The position numbers were made by a program, and so were the translations under genes. The notes below the pieces were generated by a model. The model was not told the DNA's origin and ran no database searches. It saw only the letters and a program-made list of their open reading frames with translations. From contig JBAIZL010000001.1 in assembly GCA_036971475.1 (NCBI GenBank), forward strand, positions 105,861,350-105,925,349: a stretch of 64,000 nt of DNA. The letters run 5' to 3'. Below, one piece after another: positions 1-11,535 of this stretch (positions are counted from its first letter, which is position 1; every line of letters begins with the position of its first letter). This stretch comes from Prosapia bicincta. Its lineage: Eukaryota; Arthropoda; Insecta; Hemiptera; Cercopidae.

Positions 1-563
1 AGTTAAGTATATATAGCGCTATAAAAAATAAACTTTAGTGGACTCTTAGGATAATAGGGAAGTTTAAAATTGTACATTAGAATATCTTGTGATTAATAGT
101 AATAAGATCATAATCCAGTTCAAATAGTTTCGCTTTTTTGCTCATTCCAAATTAAAGTTTTTCCATCAGGAAAATATTTATTAAAACAAATTTCAAAATT
201 TAATATTGTTTTCAAAATTTATTTAATTAACAAAAGAAGTAAAAATATAGCCCATGCTATAAACCCCGAGATTGCAAGAGATCGTAAAATTAGCCAAGGG
301 TATTAAAATTGTGTAACTATAAAATCAAAAGAAATAAGAGTCAAACCGAGTTTGTTAAAACTTGTTAAGTTATAAATTTTTGTTTTGTGTTTATTGTTTA
401 ACTGTTAAAATAAAATTGTTCTGTTAACTGTTGAGATGAAATTGTGATAATAAAAAATTATGAATTGTTCCTGAGTAGTGTTTTGTTTTGTAACAAATTG
501 TAAATTATATTCATTTAAATATTCAATAGTAAAACCCCGTTGCGTTTTTATAAATATTATATT

Positions 564-738
564 TGGCACACCAACGTGGGGTACGATTATTAGAAAAATA
601 ATAATAAACAAGAAATTAGTCAGGAGTTTGTGTTTTAACTAGAAATAAAATATCTTCATTTAAATAAAATAATTAATAATAATAAACCCCGTTGCATCTT
701 TTTTATAATTAGGTTATAATTGGCGCGACAACGGGAGC
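564..738 (+). other. Paired primer-binding-site-like motifs
   Basis: Two motifs that begin with TGG and resemble retroviral or Ty3-type primer-binding sites lie at 564-581 (TGGCACACCAACGTGGGG) and 721-738 (TGGCGCGACAACGGGAGC). Each is preceded by a matching CCCCGTTGC element about 30-50 bases upstream. In real LTR elements the PBS directly follows the 5' LTR, so the LTR probably ends at about 563 or 720. Which site is used, and with which tRNA, cannot be decided from the sequence. The same pair recurs in unit 2. Confidence 0.4.
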
Positions 739-1016
739 TCGATAAAATAAGAGATAAAATTTATTTAGAGAGATTTTGAAATAAAATTAATTTAGAACTT
801 TTTATATGAAAAACATTTGAACTGGAAATAGATTTAGAAAAAATTTTGTAAAATTAAACACTGAGTTGAATAGAATCAAGGCTAGGTTTATAGTATATAT
901 AAAAATTGTTTATGTTTGTATAATAAGTTACTTACAGATAAAAAAAAAAAAAAGAAGAAAATATTATAGGCGAGCTGGTAGTTGTAGGGGAACAGGAAAA
1001 AGGGACAAGTTTGGAA

Positions 1017-2063
1017 ATGGAAGGCACAGATATGCAAATAGGAAACATTGAGGTAGAGGAAGCTAGGGGACTACCACCTATGCAAACCCAACAGGAACGG
1101 GGAAATAATGAGAATGTAGATTTAAGGGATATAATGAGAACTTTAATGGAAATGAATGCAAACTTAAAAGAAATGAATGAAAATATAAATAGAAAATTAG
1201 ATAAGAATAATGAAAATATAAATACAAAATTAGATAAGATAGATGGAATGAGTGAGGATATGAGGGAAATAAACAAAAAATTAAAGGAAAATAGAGACGA
1301 AATGAGAGAGACGAGGAAGGATTTGAAATTCATAAGAGATGAAAACAGGGAGGAGAATAAGAAAATGATAGAGGATATGAGGCGACAGTGGAGGACAGAG
1401 AGTAATGCTGTAATAGAGGATGTGAGAAGAGACTTAGAGGAGAAAGATAGACAATTAGAGGAGGAGATTAAGGAAAATTTTGAGGAAACAAATGAAATAA
1501 TAGCTGATGTAATAGAAATTAATAAGAAAGAGGTAGAGAAAGTAGAAAATATAACAAAGAAAAACACAGAAGAGTTAGGAGAGTTGAAATTAAAGGTGAT
1601 AGGAGAAAGAAAAATAACAGATGAGAGTTTTATGAAAGTCGAAGATGATAGGGAGAAAATATTAGGAGAGCAGGGAAGGTTAGGAGATAGAAATAAAATG
1701 AGAAAATTAGAAATATGGCAAATAAAAAATTCAACCATTCAAACCACAACAACTAAGAAGATTGAAAAGATTAATAAAATGAAAATGGTAATAGGAGAAA
1801 TAGGAGGAGTTAAATATCCGTTTCAATGCTTAGTGGTACCAGGCTTGTTGAGAAAATTTATCATAGGTACGGATATGTTAATGGATGTGGAGGCACAACT
1901 CGAGTTTGGAAAATGGGAGATGGAATTTAAATATGAGAATAACAGGGAAAAAAGAAACTATGAAGCAGATGGAAGATACAATGGAGATGTAAACGGTGTT
2001 AAGGCAAGGACAGGCGTGGGGACAGGAAATGAGCATGGTGCCCACAGTCAGTCGGAAAACTAA
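1017..2063 (+). CDS. Gag-like coiled-coil protein with retropepsin C-terminal segment (unit 1)
   Basis: A 348-residue ORF counted from the first ATG in frame. Residues ~36-215 are strongly charged, rich in Glu, Lys, Asn and Arg, with hydrophobic heptad spacing, so a long coiled coil is expected. Such coiled coils commonly mediate self-association of retroelement Gag proteins. Residues ~255-310 (around YPFQCLVVPGLL and FIIGTDML) resemble the C-terminal half of a retroviral-type aspartic protease, including the typical IIG-D-L signature. The Asp-Thr-Gly active site is not in this ORF but lies downstream (2114-2185). No zinc knuckle is seen. The ORF is virtually identical in unit 2. A Gag-like role is inferred, and the chance that the protein is made is unknown. 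Confidence 0.6.
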   Translation: MEGTDMQIGNIEVEEARGLPPMQTQQERGNNENVDLRDIMRTLMEMNANLKEMNENINRKLDKNNENINTKLDKIDGMSEDMREINKKLKENRDEMRETRKDLKFIRDENREENKKMIEDMRRQWRTESNAVIEDVRRDLEEKDRQLEEEIKENFEETNEIIADVIEINKKEVEKVENITKKNTEELGELKLKVIGERKITDESFMKVEDDREKILGEQGRLGDRNKMRKLEIWQIKNSTIQTTTTKKIEKINKMKMVIGEIGGVKYPFQCLVVPGLLRKFIIGTDMLMDVEAQLEFGKWEMEFKYENNREKRNYEADGRYNGDVNGVKARTGVGTGNEHGAHSQSEN

Positions 2064-2092
2064 GACAATAAGAAACCCAGGAATAGAAATTA

Positions 2093-2185
2093 AATAGAGG
2101 AAACAAGTTTACAGGCATTAATAGACACAGGCAGTAATGTGACATGTATCCAGGAGAACTGGAAAAGGAAAATAATAATAAAATA
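2093..2185 (+). pseudogene. Retropepsin active-site remnant (unit 1)
   Basis: The reading frame here gives ALIDTGSNVTCI, the canonical active-site motif of retroviral-type aspartic proteases with the catalytic Asp at 2123-2125. It is closed by a stop a few codons upstream and another at ~2183. It lies about 250 bases downstream of the protease C-terminal segment, the reverse of the order in a functional enzyme, so no complete protease is encoded here. Confidence 0.6.
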
Positions 2186-2355
2186 GGAAGGGAGATATTA
2201 AATATAGGTGAAGGAAGCAATATGAATAAACTCTAGGTGATTATGTGTATAAGAAAACGTTAGCAGGAGATAAGTTTAAGGGATGGTAACTATATCTACG
2301 ATAATTTATTAGAAACTTCGTCGAATAATGAATAAAGATAAAATTATGTATATTT

Positions 2356-2645
2356 TAACTTCGTCGTATTGTAAGGGAGAATCTGCGTTGATAAATAATG
2401 GAACTTCATCGTATATATTATATATTATAAAAGAAATATGAATCTATGATAATAAATATTAAAGCATCGTTGTAATAAAAATATGGTAATTGTGTATTTA
2501 AACTTCGTCGTATTCTAAGGGAGAATCTGCGTTGATAAATAATGGAACTTCGTCGTATATATTATAGATTATAAAAGAAAAATGAATCTATGGTAAATAA
2601 GTATTAAAACAAAATTTATATTCGTTGATATAGGGATAGTGCAAT
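2356..2645 (+). repeat. 144-bp direct duplication inside unit 1
   Basis: Two copies in tandem (~2356-2500 and ~2501-2645), each beginning AACTTCGTCGTATT and containing GGGAGAATCTGCGTTGATAA. Shorter AACTTCGTCG motifs also occur at 2315 and 4250. The same duplication is present in unit 2 at about 6795-7085, so it predates the tandem amplification. Confidence 0.8.
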
Positions 2646-3502
2646 CGAAGGAACTATAGATATGATCAAATAGAGGATATGAAATTGCAACCTTTAAAAA
2701 TATTAGATGTTAAACTTCATACAAAATAAACTGAAATGATATAAGAAAATAATTGAACTGGATGTGAGATTGGAAGGGGAGATAAAATACTAACTTAGAA
2801 CTGAGAGTTAGATGAAGCTAAAAGCAAAATAAATATGAGATAAATAATAAACAAGGAATAAACAGAAATAAGGGAAAGAGAAATGTTATAACCAATTTGA
2901 CCAAATCTAGACATACTATGACTCGGATAGGCTGGGATTTAAAGACACGGTATCAGAGAGTATATGTTAAATAAATATTGAATCAGACTTATGATTGGAA
3001 GGATTAAATTGTAATAAATGTAAAAAAAAAAATATATATATATATATAATTATGGAAGGAATTGTAAATACCAGAACATGATTTATTGTTACTATATGTT
3101 AGAATTGTTAAAGAATTGTTAAAGAATTGTTGATTGAATGTTAGTTATAAGTATATTGTATTGTTAGAAGATAAGTTAAGAAATATGTAGCTTGAAGTTT
3201 TCAGCTCAGTATTTGATTTTAAAGAATTAAGATAAAATTGTGTCGTAGGAATTAAGTATAAATGGACAATTCTAAAAGTGGTAAAGACAATGGACGATAA
3301 GTTAGCCAAAGTGTTGAGGGACTTACTCAATAAAAAATGTGTTCAATTAGTTATTAAATAAAATGTACAATTAGGAAATAAATGTTAATTTAAATTTAAT
3401 TTAAAAAAAAAATATGTATATTTAATCAAGCTTGTAAAATGTAAAGAATGTGTAATGTAGATATTAGGAATATTTTTTTATTTAAATTAAATTAGGGGAC
3501 AT

Positions 3503-5159
3503 TGTAACATTTATAGAATGGGCTATATAATATTATTTAAGAATTGGAAGAATATATTAGAAATAACTCACACAAAATTTAAAAAGAAATTCATTAAAAG
3601 ATTGGTTAGGTTAAAATTGAAACTAAATTTAGGTAAAAGCCTAGATTAGTAAACAAGGTATTTGAACTGTAAAATCGATTAGGAAATGTGTTATATCAAA
3701 ACCCCTAACACATAAATTAAAACAAGATAATCTAATAATAATTATATTCAAACAAAATTGTAAACATTAGTAACATAGGGCATAAGTAATTACTTGAAGG
3801 AGAAAGTGAAATACGATTGTAAACAATGAGATTAGAAAGGTTATGTTCTATGAATTCAGCTCAAAACACACACAATTCAAAATATTACAAGAGTAAAACA
3901 CAAAGACACTTCACACACTAATAATATTAATTAAATAAACACTGGAAGGTTTGTTAAGGATCGGAAAATTGAAACAGTATGTTAACAAAATTAAAACTGG
4001 TGAAAACAATCGCGTTATTGCATCAGCTGTAAAAACAAATATAAGTAGGTCAAGTGTGCAGTTGACTCTAGTGAGAAGGAATCGAACTAAATTATAATCC
4101 ATATGATTTTTTTTATTTTGAAGAAGGAAGCCGCCATATTAAAAAAACAAACAATTGTTTAAAATCTAAGGACGCGTAGTTAGAGTCTGGCGTGGGACGC
4201 CGAGTAAGGTAGCGAATCTGCCAGGACCAGTCAAAATTCTATTTATTAGAAACTTCGTCAAAATTATACCAGATTTGTGAAGAAACTTGACAAGATTAAA
4301 CAGGGTTAAGTGAATTGAAAGAGTTAATAAAGTGTAAATATAATTTGAAAGAACTAAAACGAATTTAAGTGTGTAAAAAGTGAAATTTGAAGAGAACAGA
4401 ATCTTACGTAAGCGACCTGTGGAATTTCAATATTTGATAAGTTAAGTATATATAGCGCTATAAAAAATAAACTTTAGTGGACTCTTAGGATAATAGGGAA
4501 GTTTAAAATTGTACATTAGAATATCTTGTGATTAATAGTAATAAGATCATAATCCAGTTCAAATAGTTTCGCTTTTTTGCTCATTCCAAATTAAAGTTTT
4601 TCCATCAGGAAAATATTTATTAAAACAAATTTCAAAATTTAATATTGTTTTCAAAATTTATTTAATTAACAAAAGAAGTAAAAATATAGCCCATGCTATA
4701 AACCCCGAGATTGCAAGAGATCGTAAAATTAGCCAAGGGTATTAAAATTGTGTAACTATAAAATCAAAAGAAATAAGAGTCAAACCGAGTTTGTTAAAAC
4801 TTGTTAAGTTATAAATTTTTGTTTTGTGTTTATTGTTTAACTGTTAAAATAAAATTGTTCTGTTAACTGTTGAGATGAAATTGTGATAATAAAAAATTAT
4901 GAATTGTTCCTGAGTAGTGTTTTGTTTTGTAACAAATTGTAAATTATATTCATTTAAATATTCAATAGTAAAACCCCGTTGCGTTTTTATAAATATTATA
5001 TTTGGCACACCAACGTGGGGTACGATTATTAGAAAAATAATAATAAACAAGAAATTAGTCAGGAGTTTGTGTTTTAACTAGAAATAAAATATCTTCATTT
5101 AAATAAAATAATTAATAATAATAAACCCAGTTGCATCTTTTTTATAATTAGGTTATAAT
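3503..5159 (+). repeat. Candidate LTR between two internal regions
   Basis: Inferred only. A purine-rich AGGGGAC (3494-3500) could be the polypurine tract, followed by TGTAAC (3503) as LTR start and a TATA-like CTATATAATATT (3522-3533). The LTR would then end just before the PBS-like motif of the next unit at 5160. That gives a ~1.66 kb LTR and a ~2.8 kb internal region. The end is not a canonical CA, so the boundaries are weak. Confidence 0.3.
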
Positions 5160-5454
5160 TGGCGCGACAACGGGAGCTCGATAAAATAAGAGATAAAATT
5201 TATTTAGAGAGATTTTGAAATAAAATTAATTTAGAACTTTTTATATGAAAAACATTTGAACTGGAAATAGATTTAGAAAAAATTTTGTAAAATTAAACAC
5301 TGAGTTGAATAGAATCAAGGCTAGGTTTATAGTATATATAAAAATTGTTTATGTTTGTATAATAAGTTACTTACAGATAAAAAAAAAAAAAGAAGAAAAT
5401 ATTATAGGCGAGCTGGTAGTTGTAGGGGAACAGGAAAAAGGGACAAGTTTGGAA

Positions 5455-6501
5455 ATGGAAGGCACAGATATGCAAATAGGAAACATTGAGGTAGAGGAAG
5501 CTAGGGGACTACCACCTATGCAAACCCAACAGGAACGGGGAAATAATGAGAATGTAGATTTAAGGGATATAATGAGAACTTTAATGGAAATGAATGCAAA
5601 CTTAAAAGAAATGAATGAAAATATAAATAGAAAATTAGATAAGAATAATGAAAATATAAATACAAAATTAGATAAGATAGATGGAATGAGTGAGGATATG
5701 AGGGAAATAAACAAAAAATTAAAGGAAAATAGAGACGAAATGAGAGAGACGAGGAAGGATTTGAAATTCATAAGAGATGAAAACAGGGAGGAGAATAAGA
5801 AAATGATAGAGGATATGAGGCGACAGTGGAGGACAGAGAGTAATGCTGTAATAGAGGATGTGAGAAGAGACTTAGAGGAGAAAGATAGACAATTAGAGGA
5901 GGAGATTAAGGAAAATTTTGAGGAAACAAATGAAATAATAGCTGATGTAATAGAAATTAATAAGAAAGAGGTAGAGAAAGTAGAAAATATAACAAAGAAA
6001 AACACAGAAGAGTTAGGAGAGTTGAAATTAAAGGTGATAGGAGAAAGAAAAATAACAGATGAGAGTTTTATGAAAGTCGAAGATGATAGGGAGAAAATAT
6101 TAGGAGAGCAGGGAAGGTTAGGAGATAGAAATAAAATGGGAAAATTAGAAATATGGCAAATAAAAAATTCAACCATTCAAACCACAACAACTAAGAAGAT
6201 TGAAAAGATTAATAAAATGAAAATGGTAATAGGAGAAATAGGAGGAGTTAAATATCCGTTTCAATGCTTAGTGGTACCAGGCTTGTTGAGAAAATTTATC
6301 ATAGGTACGGATATGTTAATGGATGTGGAGGCACAACTCGAGTTTGGAAAATGGGAGATGGAATTTAAATATGAGAATAACAGGGAAAAAAGAAACTATG
6401 AAGCAGATGGAAGATACAATGGAGATGTAAACGGTGTTAAGGCAAGGACAGGCGTGGGGACAGGAAATGAGCATGGTGCCCACAGTCAGTCGGAAAACTA
6501 A
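5455..6501 (+). CDS. Gag-like coiled-coil protein with retropepsin C-terminal segment (unit 2)
   Basis: Second copy of the 348-residue coiled-coil ORF, differing by about one residue from the copy at 1017-2063. Because the A-run upstream (5379-5391) is one base shorter than in unit 1 (940-953), the frame stays open upstream to ~5305 without an ATG. It would add about 50 residues if a non-AUG start or splicing were used. The retropepsin C-terminal segment lies at roughly residues 255-310, and the Asp-Thr-Gly remnant again lies downstream. No polymerase or integrase is present in the unit. Confidence 0.6.
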   Translation: MEGTDMQIGNIEVEEARGLPPMQTQQERGNNENVDLRDIMRTLMEMNANLKEMNENINRKLDKNNENINTKLDKIDGMSEDMREINKKLKENRDEMRETRKDLKFIRDENREENKKMIEDMRRQWRTESNAVIEDVRRDLEEKDRQLEEEIKENFEETNEIIADVIEINKKEVEKVENITKKNTEELGELKLKVIGERKITDESFMKVEDDREKILGEQGRLGDRNKMGKLEIWQIKNSTIQTTTTKKIEKINKMKMVIGEIGGVKYPFQCLVVPGLLRKFIIGTDMLMDVEAQLEFGKWEMEFKYENNREKRNYEADGRYNGDVNGVKARTGVGTGNEHGAHSQSEN

Positions 6502-6529
6502 GACAATAAGAAACCCAGGAATAGAAATT

Positions 6530-6624
6530 AAATAGAGGAAACAAGTTTACAGGCATTAATAGACACAGGCAGTAATGTGACATGTATCCAGGAGAACTGG
6601 AAAAGGAAAATAATAATAAAATAG
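6530..6624 (+). pseudogene. Retropepsin active-site remnant (unit 2)
   Basis: Same remnant as in unit 1: the ALIDTGSNVTCI frame begins at 6552 with the catalytic Asp at 6561-6563. It again lies downstream of, not upstream of, the protease C-terminal segment. Confidence 0.6.
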
Positions 6625-6794
6625 GAAGGGAGATATTAAATATAGGTGAAGGAACCAATATGAATAAACTCTAGGTGATTATGTGTATAAGAAAACGTTA
6701 GCAGGAGATAAGTTTAAGGGATGGTAACTATATCTACGATAATTTATTAGAAACTTCGTCGAATAATGAATAAAGATAAAATTATGTATATTTT

Positions 6795-7085
6795 AACTTC
6801 GTCGTATTGTAAGGGAGAATCTGCGTTGATAAATAATGGAACTTCGTCGTATATATTATATATTATAAAAGAAATATGAATCTATGATAATAAATATTAA
6901 AGCATCGTTGTAATAAAAATATGGTAATTGTGTATTTAAACTTCGTCGTATTCTAAGGGAGAATCTGCGTTGATAAATAATGGAACTTCGTCGTATATAT
7001 TATAGATTATAAAAGAAAAATGAATCTATGGTAAATAAGTATTAAAACAAAATTTATATTCGTTGATATAGGGATAGTGCAATCG
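6795..7085 (+). repeat. 144-bp direct duplication inside unit 2
   Basis: Counterpart of the duplication at 2356-2645, with the same AACTTCGTCGTATT start in both halves. Confidence 0.75.
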
Positions 7086-7460
7086 AAGGAACTATAGATA
7101 TGATCAAATAGAGGATATGAAATTGCAACCTTTAAAAATATTAGATGTTAAACTTCATACAAAATAAACTGAAATGATATAAGAAAATAATTGAACTGGA
7201 TGTGAGATTGGAAGGGGAGATAAAATACTAACATAGAACTGAGAGTTAGATGAAGCTAAAAGCAAAATAAATATGAGATAAATAATAAACAAGGAATAAA
7301 CAGAAATAAGGGAAAGAGAAATGTTATAACCAATTTGACCAAATCTAGACATACTATGACTCGGATAGGCTGGGATTTAAAGACACGGTATCAGAGAGTA
7401 TATGTTAAATAAATGTTGAATCAGACTTATGATTGGAAGGATTCCAATTGTAATAAATGT

Positions 7461-7491
<31 letters not shown>

Positions 7492-8873
7492 TATAATTAT
7501 GGAAGGAATTGTAAATACCAGAACATGATTTATTGTTACTATATGTTAGAATTGTTAAAGAATTGTTGATTGAATGTTAGTTATAAGTATATTGTATTGT
7601 TAGAAGATAAGTTAAGAAATATGTAGCTTGAAGTTTTCAGCTCAGTATTTGATTGTTAAAGAATTAAGATAAAATTGTGTCGTAGGAATTAAGTATAAAT
7701 GGACAATTCTAAAAGTGGTAAAGACAATGGACGATAAGTTAGCCAAAGTGTTGAGGGACTTACTCAATAAAAAATGTGTTCAATTAGTTATTAAATAAAA
7801 TGTACAATTAGGAAATAAATGTTAATTTAAATTTAATTTAAAAAAAAAATATGTATATTTAATCAAGCTTGTAAAATGTAAAGAATGTGTAATGTAGATA
7901 TTAGGAATATTTTTTTATTTAAATTAAATTAGGGGACATTGTAACATTTATAGAATGGGCTATATAATATTATTTAAGAATTGGAAGAATATATTAGAAA
8001 TAACTCACACAAAATTTAAAAAGAAATTCATTAAAAGATTGGTTAGGTTAAAATTGAAACTAAATTTAGGTAAAAGCCTAGATTAGTAAACAAGGTATTT
8101 GAACTGTAAAATCGATTAGGAAATGTGTTATATCAAAACCCCTAACACATAAATTAAAACAAGATAATCTAATAATAATTATATTCAAACAAAATTGTAA
8201 ACATTAGTAACATAGGGCATAAGTAATTACTTGAAGGAGAAAGTGAAATACGATTGTAAACAATGAGATTAGAAAGGTTATGTTCTATGAATTCAGCTCA
8301 AAACACACACAATTCAAAATATTACAAGAGTAAAACACAAAGACACTTCACACACTAATAATATTAATTAAATAAACACTGGAAGGTTTGTTAAGGATCG
8401 GAAAATTGAAACAGTATGTTAACAAAATTAAAACTGGTGAAAACAATCGCGTTATTGCATCAGCTGTAAAAACAAATATAAGTAGGTCAAGTGTGCAGTT
8501 GACTCTAGTGAGAAGGAATCGAACTAAATTATAATCCATATGATTTTTTTTTTTGAAGAAGGAAGCCGCCATATTAAAAAAACAAACAATTGTTTAAAAT
8601 CTAAGGACGCGTAGTTAGAGTCTGGCGTGGGACGCCGAGTAAGGTAGCGAATCTGCCAGGACCAGTCAAAATTCTATTTATTAGAAACTTCGTCAAAATT
8701 ATACAGATTTGTGAAGAAACTTGACAAGATTAAACAGGGTTAAGTGAATTGAAAGAGTTAATAAAGTGTAAATATAATTTGAAAGAACTAAAACGAATTT
8801 AAGTGTGTAAAAAGTGAAATTTGAAGAGAACGGAATCTTACGTAAGCGACCTGTGGAATTTCAATATTTGATA

Positions 8874-9434
8874 AGTTAAGTATATATAGCGCTATAAAAA
8901 ATAAACTTTAGTGGACTCTTAGGATAATAGGGAAGTTTAAAATTGTACATTAGAATATCTTGTGATTAATAGTAATAAGATCATAATCCAGTTCAAATAG
9001 TTTCGCTTTTTTGCTCATTCCAAATTAAAGTTTTTCCATCAGGAAAATATTTATTAAAACAAATTTCAAAATTTAATATTGTTTTCAAAATTTATTTAAT
9101 TAACAAAAGAAGTAAAAATATAGCCCATGCTATAAACCCCGAGATTGCAAGAGATCGTAAAATTAGCCAAGGGTATTAAAATTGTGTAACTATAAAATCA
9201 AAAGAAATAAGAGTTAAACCGAGTTTGTTAAAACTTGTTAAGTTATAAATTTTTGTTTTGTGTTTATTGTTTAACTGTTAAAATAAAATTGTTCTGTTAA
9301 CTGTTGAGATGAAATTGTGATAATAAAAAATTATGAATTGTTCCTGAGTAGTGTTTTGTTTTGTAACAAATTGTAAATTATATTCATTTAAATATTCAAT
9401 AGTAAAACCCCGTTGCGTTTTTATAAATATTATA
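8874..9434 (+). mobile_element. Truncated third unit of the tandem array
   Basis: Matches the first ~560 bases of the unit. It then breaks off abruptly at 9434, just before the first PBS-like site, where it joins a (TA)n tract and a hairpin element (9472-9570). The break marks the downstream edge of the array in this window. Confidence 0.75.
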
Positions 9435-9612
9435 ATATATATATATATACATATATATATATCTGAGTTAACTTTCAAAGATTAATAGTATCTCCATTTT
9501 CGAGCATCAACGAGTTGATATGCTCAACAATGGAGATACTATCAATCTTTGAAAGTTAACTCGCATAAATACCAAGTAAGTATATCTTTGTGTGTGTGTG
9601 TGTGTGTGTGTG
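9434..9612. repeat. Hairpin element flanked by (TA)n and (TG)n
   Basis: A (TA)n tract (9434-9463) runs into a long near-perfect inverted repeat (about 9474-9568). The arms read GAGTTAACTTTCAAAGATT outward-in and meet at a short centre near 9525. A (TG)n tract follows at 9589-9612. The layout (microsatellite, then fold-back) is shared with the ribozyme-bearing fold-back elements elsewhere in the window. I cannot fold a hammerhead core in this one. Confidence 0.6.
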
Positions 9613-11255
9613 CGTGCATGTGAGTATGAGTAATAACTAAAAATGGTACTCACTTCGTGAAGGAAAATTGTGGTGCGTCACATGGATATGGATATTCTGC
9701 GTCTCTCCTTCTGTCAATGAAATAGAAAAGTTATATGATTACATATTTAACTTGAGCTTCTAGTTTAAACTTAAATATTTATTAATATGTGACACTTGAC
9801 TACAGTAGTACTTAACTTTTGCATATGATTATGGCTGTTTCCCCGAGACCAAAATCCCTCAATCCCACTTCCCTCATTGAACAAAACAGTATGTTTTAAT
9901 ATAGGCAAGTGTCTCATAATAATATATGTCGAAGTGCTTTAAAAAAAACGTTTTTGTGAAGGAATTGGTAAATTATTGTTAATAAATAATTTTGATGAAG
10001 TTTAATAAGTTTTAAGCTGTTTAGAAATATTTTTAAGAATCAGAATTTAACAATCCAGAAATACAAAAAAAGAAGGTAGCAAAAATCTATTTTATTTTTC
10101 TAGTTGTGTGATTCATTGCTTAAATTCTATCTAGATAGTTTAATTGGTGCAAAGAAAACTATATGGTTTAGTGAGAAAATAAAATAACTAAGAAAATGTT
10201 ATAGATAAAATGTTAAATACAAATATCTAAGAATACATAATGAAACCAAAATGGAATTGTATTTATTCCCATCAACTTTAGCTACAAGTTTGATATCTTG
10301 ATCTATGGTCTGAGTTAACATAGGATATATCTCCCAGAATGGCAATCCTTATTTAGACTAAAAGTAATGACTTCTACAGATAAACGCTTACTATTAAATA
10401 TTTGTTAAAATGGAATATTCTAGCAAGAATTATACTAGGATTCAAAAAATGTAAAATACTTTATATAATAATATAAGATGCCTAATATAGAAAATACGTA
10501 AAAAGTATAACATTTTTCAGTTTGAATCTGTAAGTATATAAACACTTTTTAAAAAACTCTGTTATGTCCCAGCCAGGGTTACTATTATTGCTAATACTGT
10601 CACAGAATTGAATCATAATTACAACTGCAATTGATCAGAGATGTTCTACTATCGACATTTGGATAATCACCTTGACATTCTTACTTAAACATTCTTTGAC
10701 ACTATAAAATATTACTTTAAAAAACTGATTGACTTTCATATTTGAGTAATTTTTCTGTTTTAATTTCTCAAGATTATAAATTCACCAATATTTGTAGTTA
10801 TAATCAGTAACAAAGGCATATGTAATTTTTAAACTACATTAGTTGATTTAATACTTTTCAAAACAACTTTCAGATTGCCTTTCAGGATCCTGATTTGTTG
10901 GAATCAAATCGTCATTTCATTTTTTAAAAGCATGTATGTATATATTTGTGTAGCATACTTGACCATTTGGGGGAAAAAGTAGATACAGGACAAAAAACCT
11001 GGAAGTATTTCATATTTTTTTCATACTTTTATCTCATGAAATAGTTTTTTTTCTTGCTTTGTTAGTTTATTTAAACATAAACTGCAGTAGATGATCTGCT
11101 TTACCAAAGATAAAATTTTTAGCAATCCGTATTTAATCTGATAAGATCTAAATACAATTCACCATTACTAATCTCAGAATTTGACTTTATTACTCTTTTG
11201 TGGCTGCATTTTTATATTAAGTTCAAGTCTCTAGAAAATTGATCTTTAATGCTTA
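9613..11255. other. AT-rich stretch, no gene recognised
   Basis: No convincing ORF, RNA gene or repeat terminus was found. A ~75-bp block near 10308-10380 resembles a block near 41490-41560, so at least part is dispersed repeat. Confidence 0.5.
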
Positions 11256-11263
11256 CTGTCTAT

Positions 11264-11527
11264 CAGTGGCGTAACCAGAGGGGGGTGCCTCCCCCCAAAT
11301 CATTTAATTACAGCAAAAAATATTAACATATAAAACAGCGCTAGTTTTTTAGCAAAACAGCTCATGATGACCTAACATTTGTATAATTTTAAGTGTCAAA
11401 ATAGCATAAAATATGATTTTTAGAGATAAAAATGTTAAACATTTCTCCAAGGAGTTCCACCCCCTGACCCTCCCAGGTCGTGCTCTGTCCAAACCATGGG
11501 TCATGCTATGACCTGGCTATGCCCCTG
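11264..11527. mobile_element. hAT-type MITE with 8-bp target duplication
   Basis: The left end begins CAGTGGCGTAACCAG and the right end finishes CCTGGCTATGCCCCTG; these are imperfect terminal inverted repeats. Flanks are CTGTCTAT (11256-11263) and CTGTCCAT (11528-11535), an 8-bp duplication with one mismatch, as expected for hAT transposons. At 264 bp with no ORF it is non-autonomous. Boundaries are inferred from the duplication. Confidence 0.75.
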
Positions 11528-11535
11528 CTGTCCAT

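Larger units (their letters stand above)
1..4439 (+). mobile_element. LTR-retrotransposon-like unit 1 of a tandem array
   Basis: This unit repeats almost base for base at 4440-8873; position 1 aligns with 4440 and 8874, giving periods of 4439 and 4434. Contents in order are an AT-rich, LTR-like segment, a primer-binding-site-like TGGCGCGACAACGGGAGC (721-738), one coiled-coil ORF (1017-2063), a retropepsin active-site remnant (2114-2185), a 144-bp internal duplication, and non-coding AT-rich sequence. No reverse transcriptase, RNase H or integrase is visible, so it looks non-autonomous. The head-to-tail arrangement suggests recombination between LTRs or tandem duplication. The window starts inside the array, so more units may lie upstream. 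LTR boundaries are uncertain. Confidence 0.8.
4440..8873 (+). mobile_element. LTR-retrotransposon-like unit 2 of the tandem array
   Basis: Near-identical second copy of the 1-4439 unit. It differs by scattered substitutions (for example Met-Arg versus Met-Gly in the ORF near 6137) and small length changes in A- and TA-runs (around 5379-5391 and 7460-7493). The very low divergence implies recent amplification or gene conversion. It carries its own copy of the coiled-coil ORF (5455-6501), the PBS-like site (5160-5177) and the 144-bp internal duplication. Confidence 0.8.

Noticed and set aside
405..611. Small minus-strand frame recurring at 4844-5050 and 9278-9478
   Set aside because: It recurs only because the surrounding unit is repeated. 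Composition is AT-rich with no domain.
932..2220. Antisense frames opposite the coiled-coil ORF (Ser/Phe/Leu-rich)
   Set aside because: Complement of a purine-rich coding strand. The same shadow occurs opposite both units, and the sense strand carries the recognisable protease segment.
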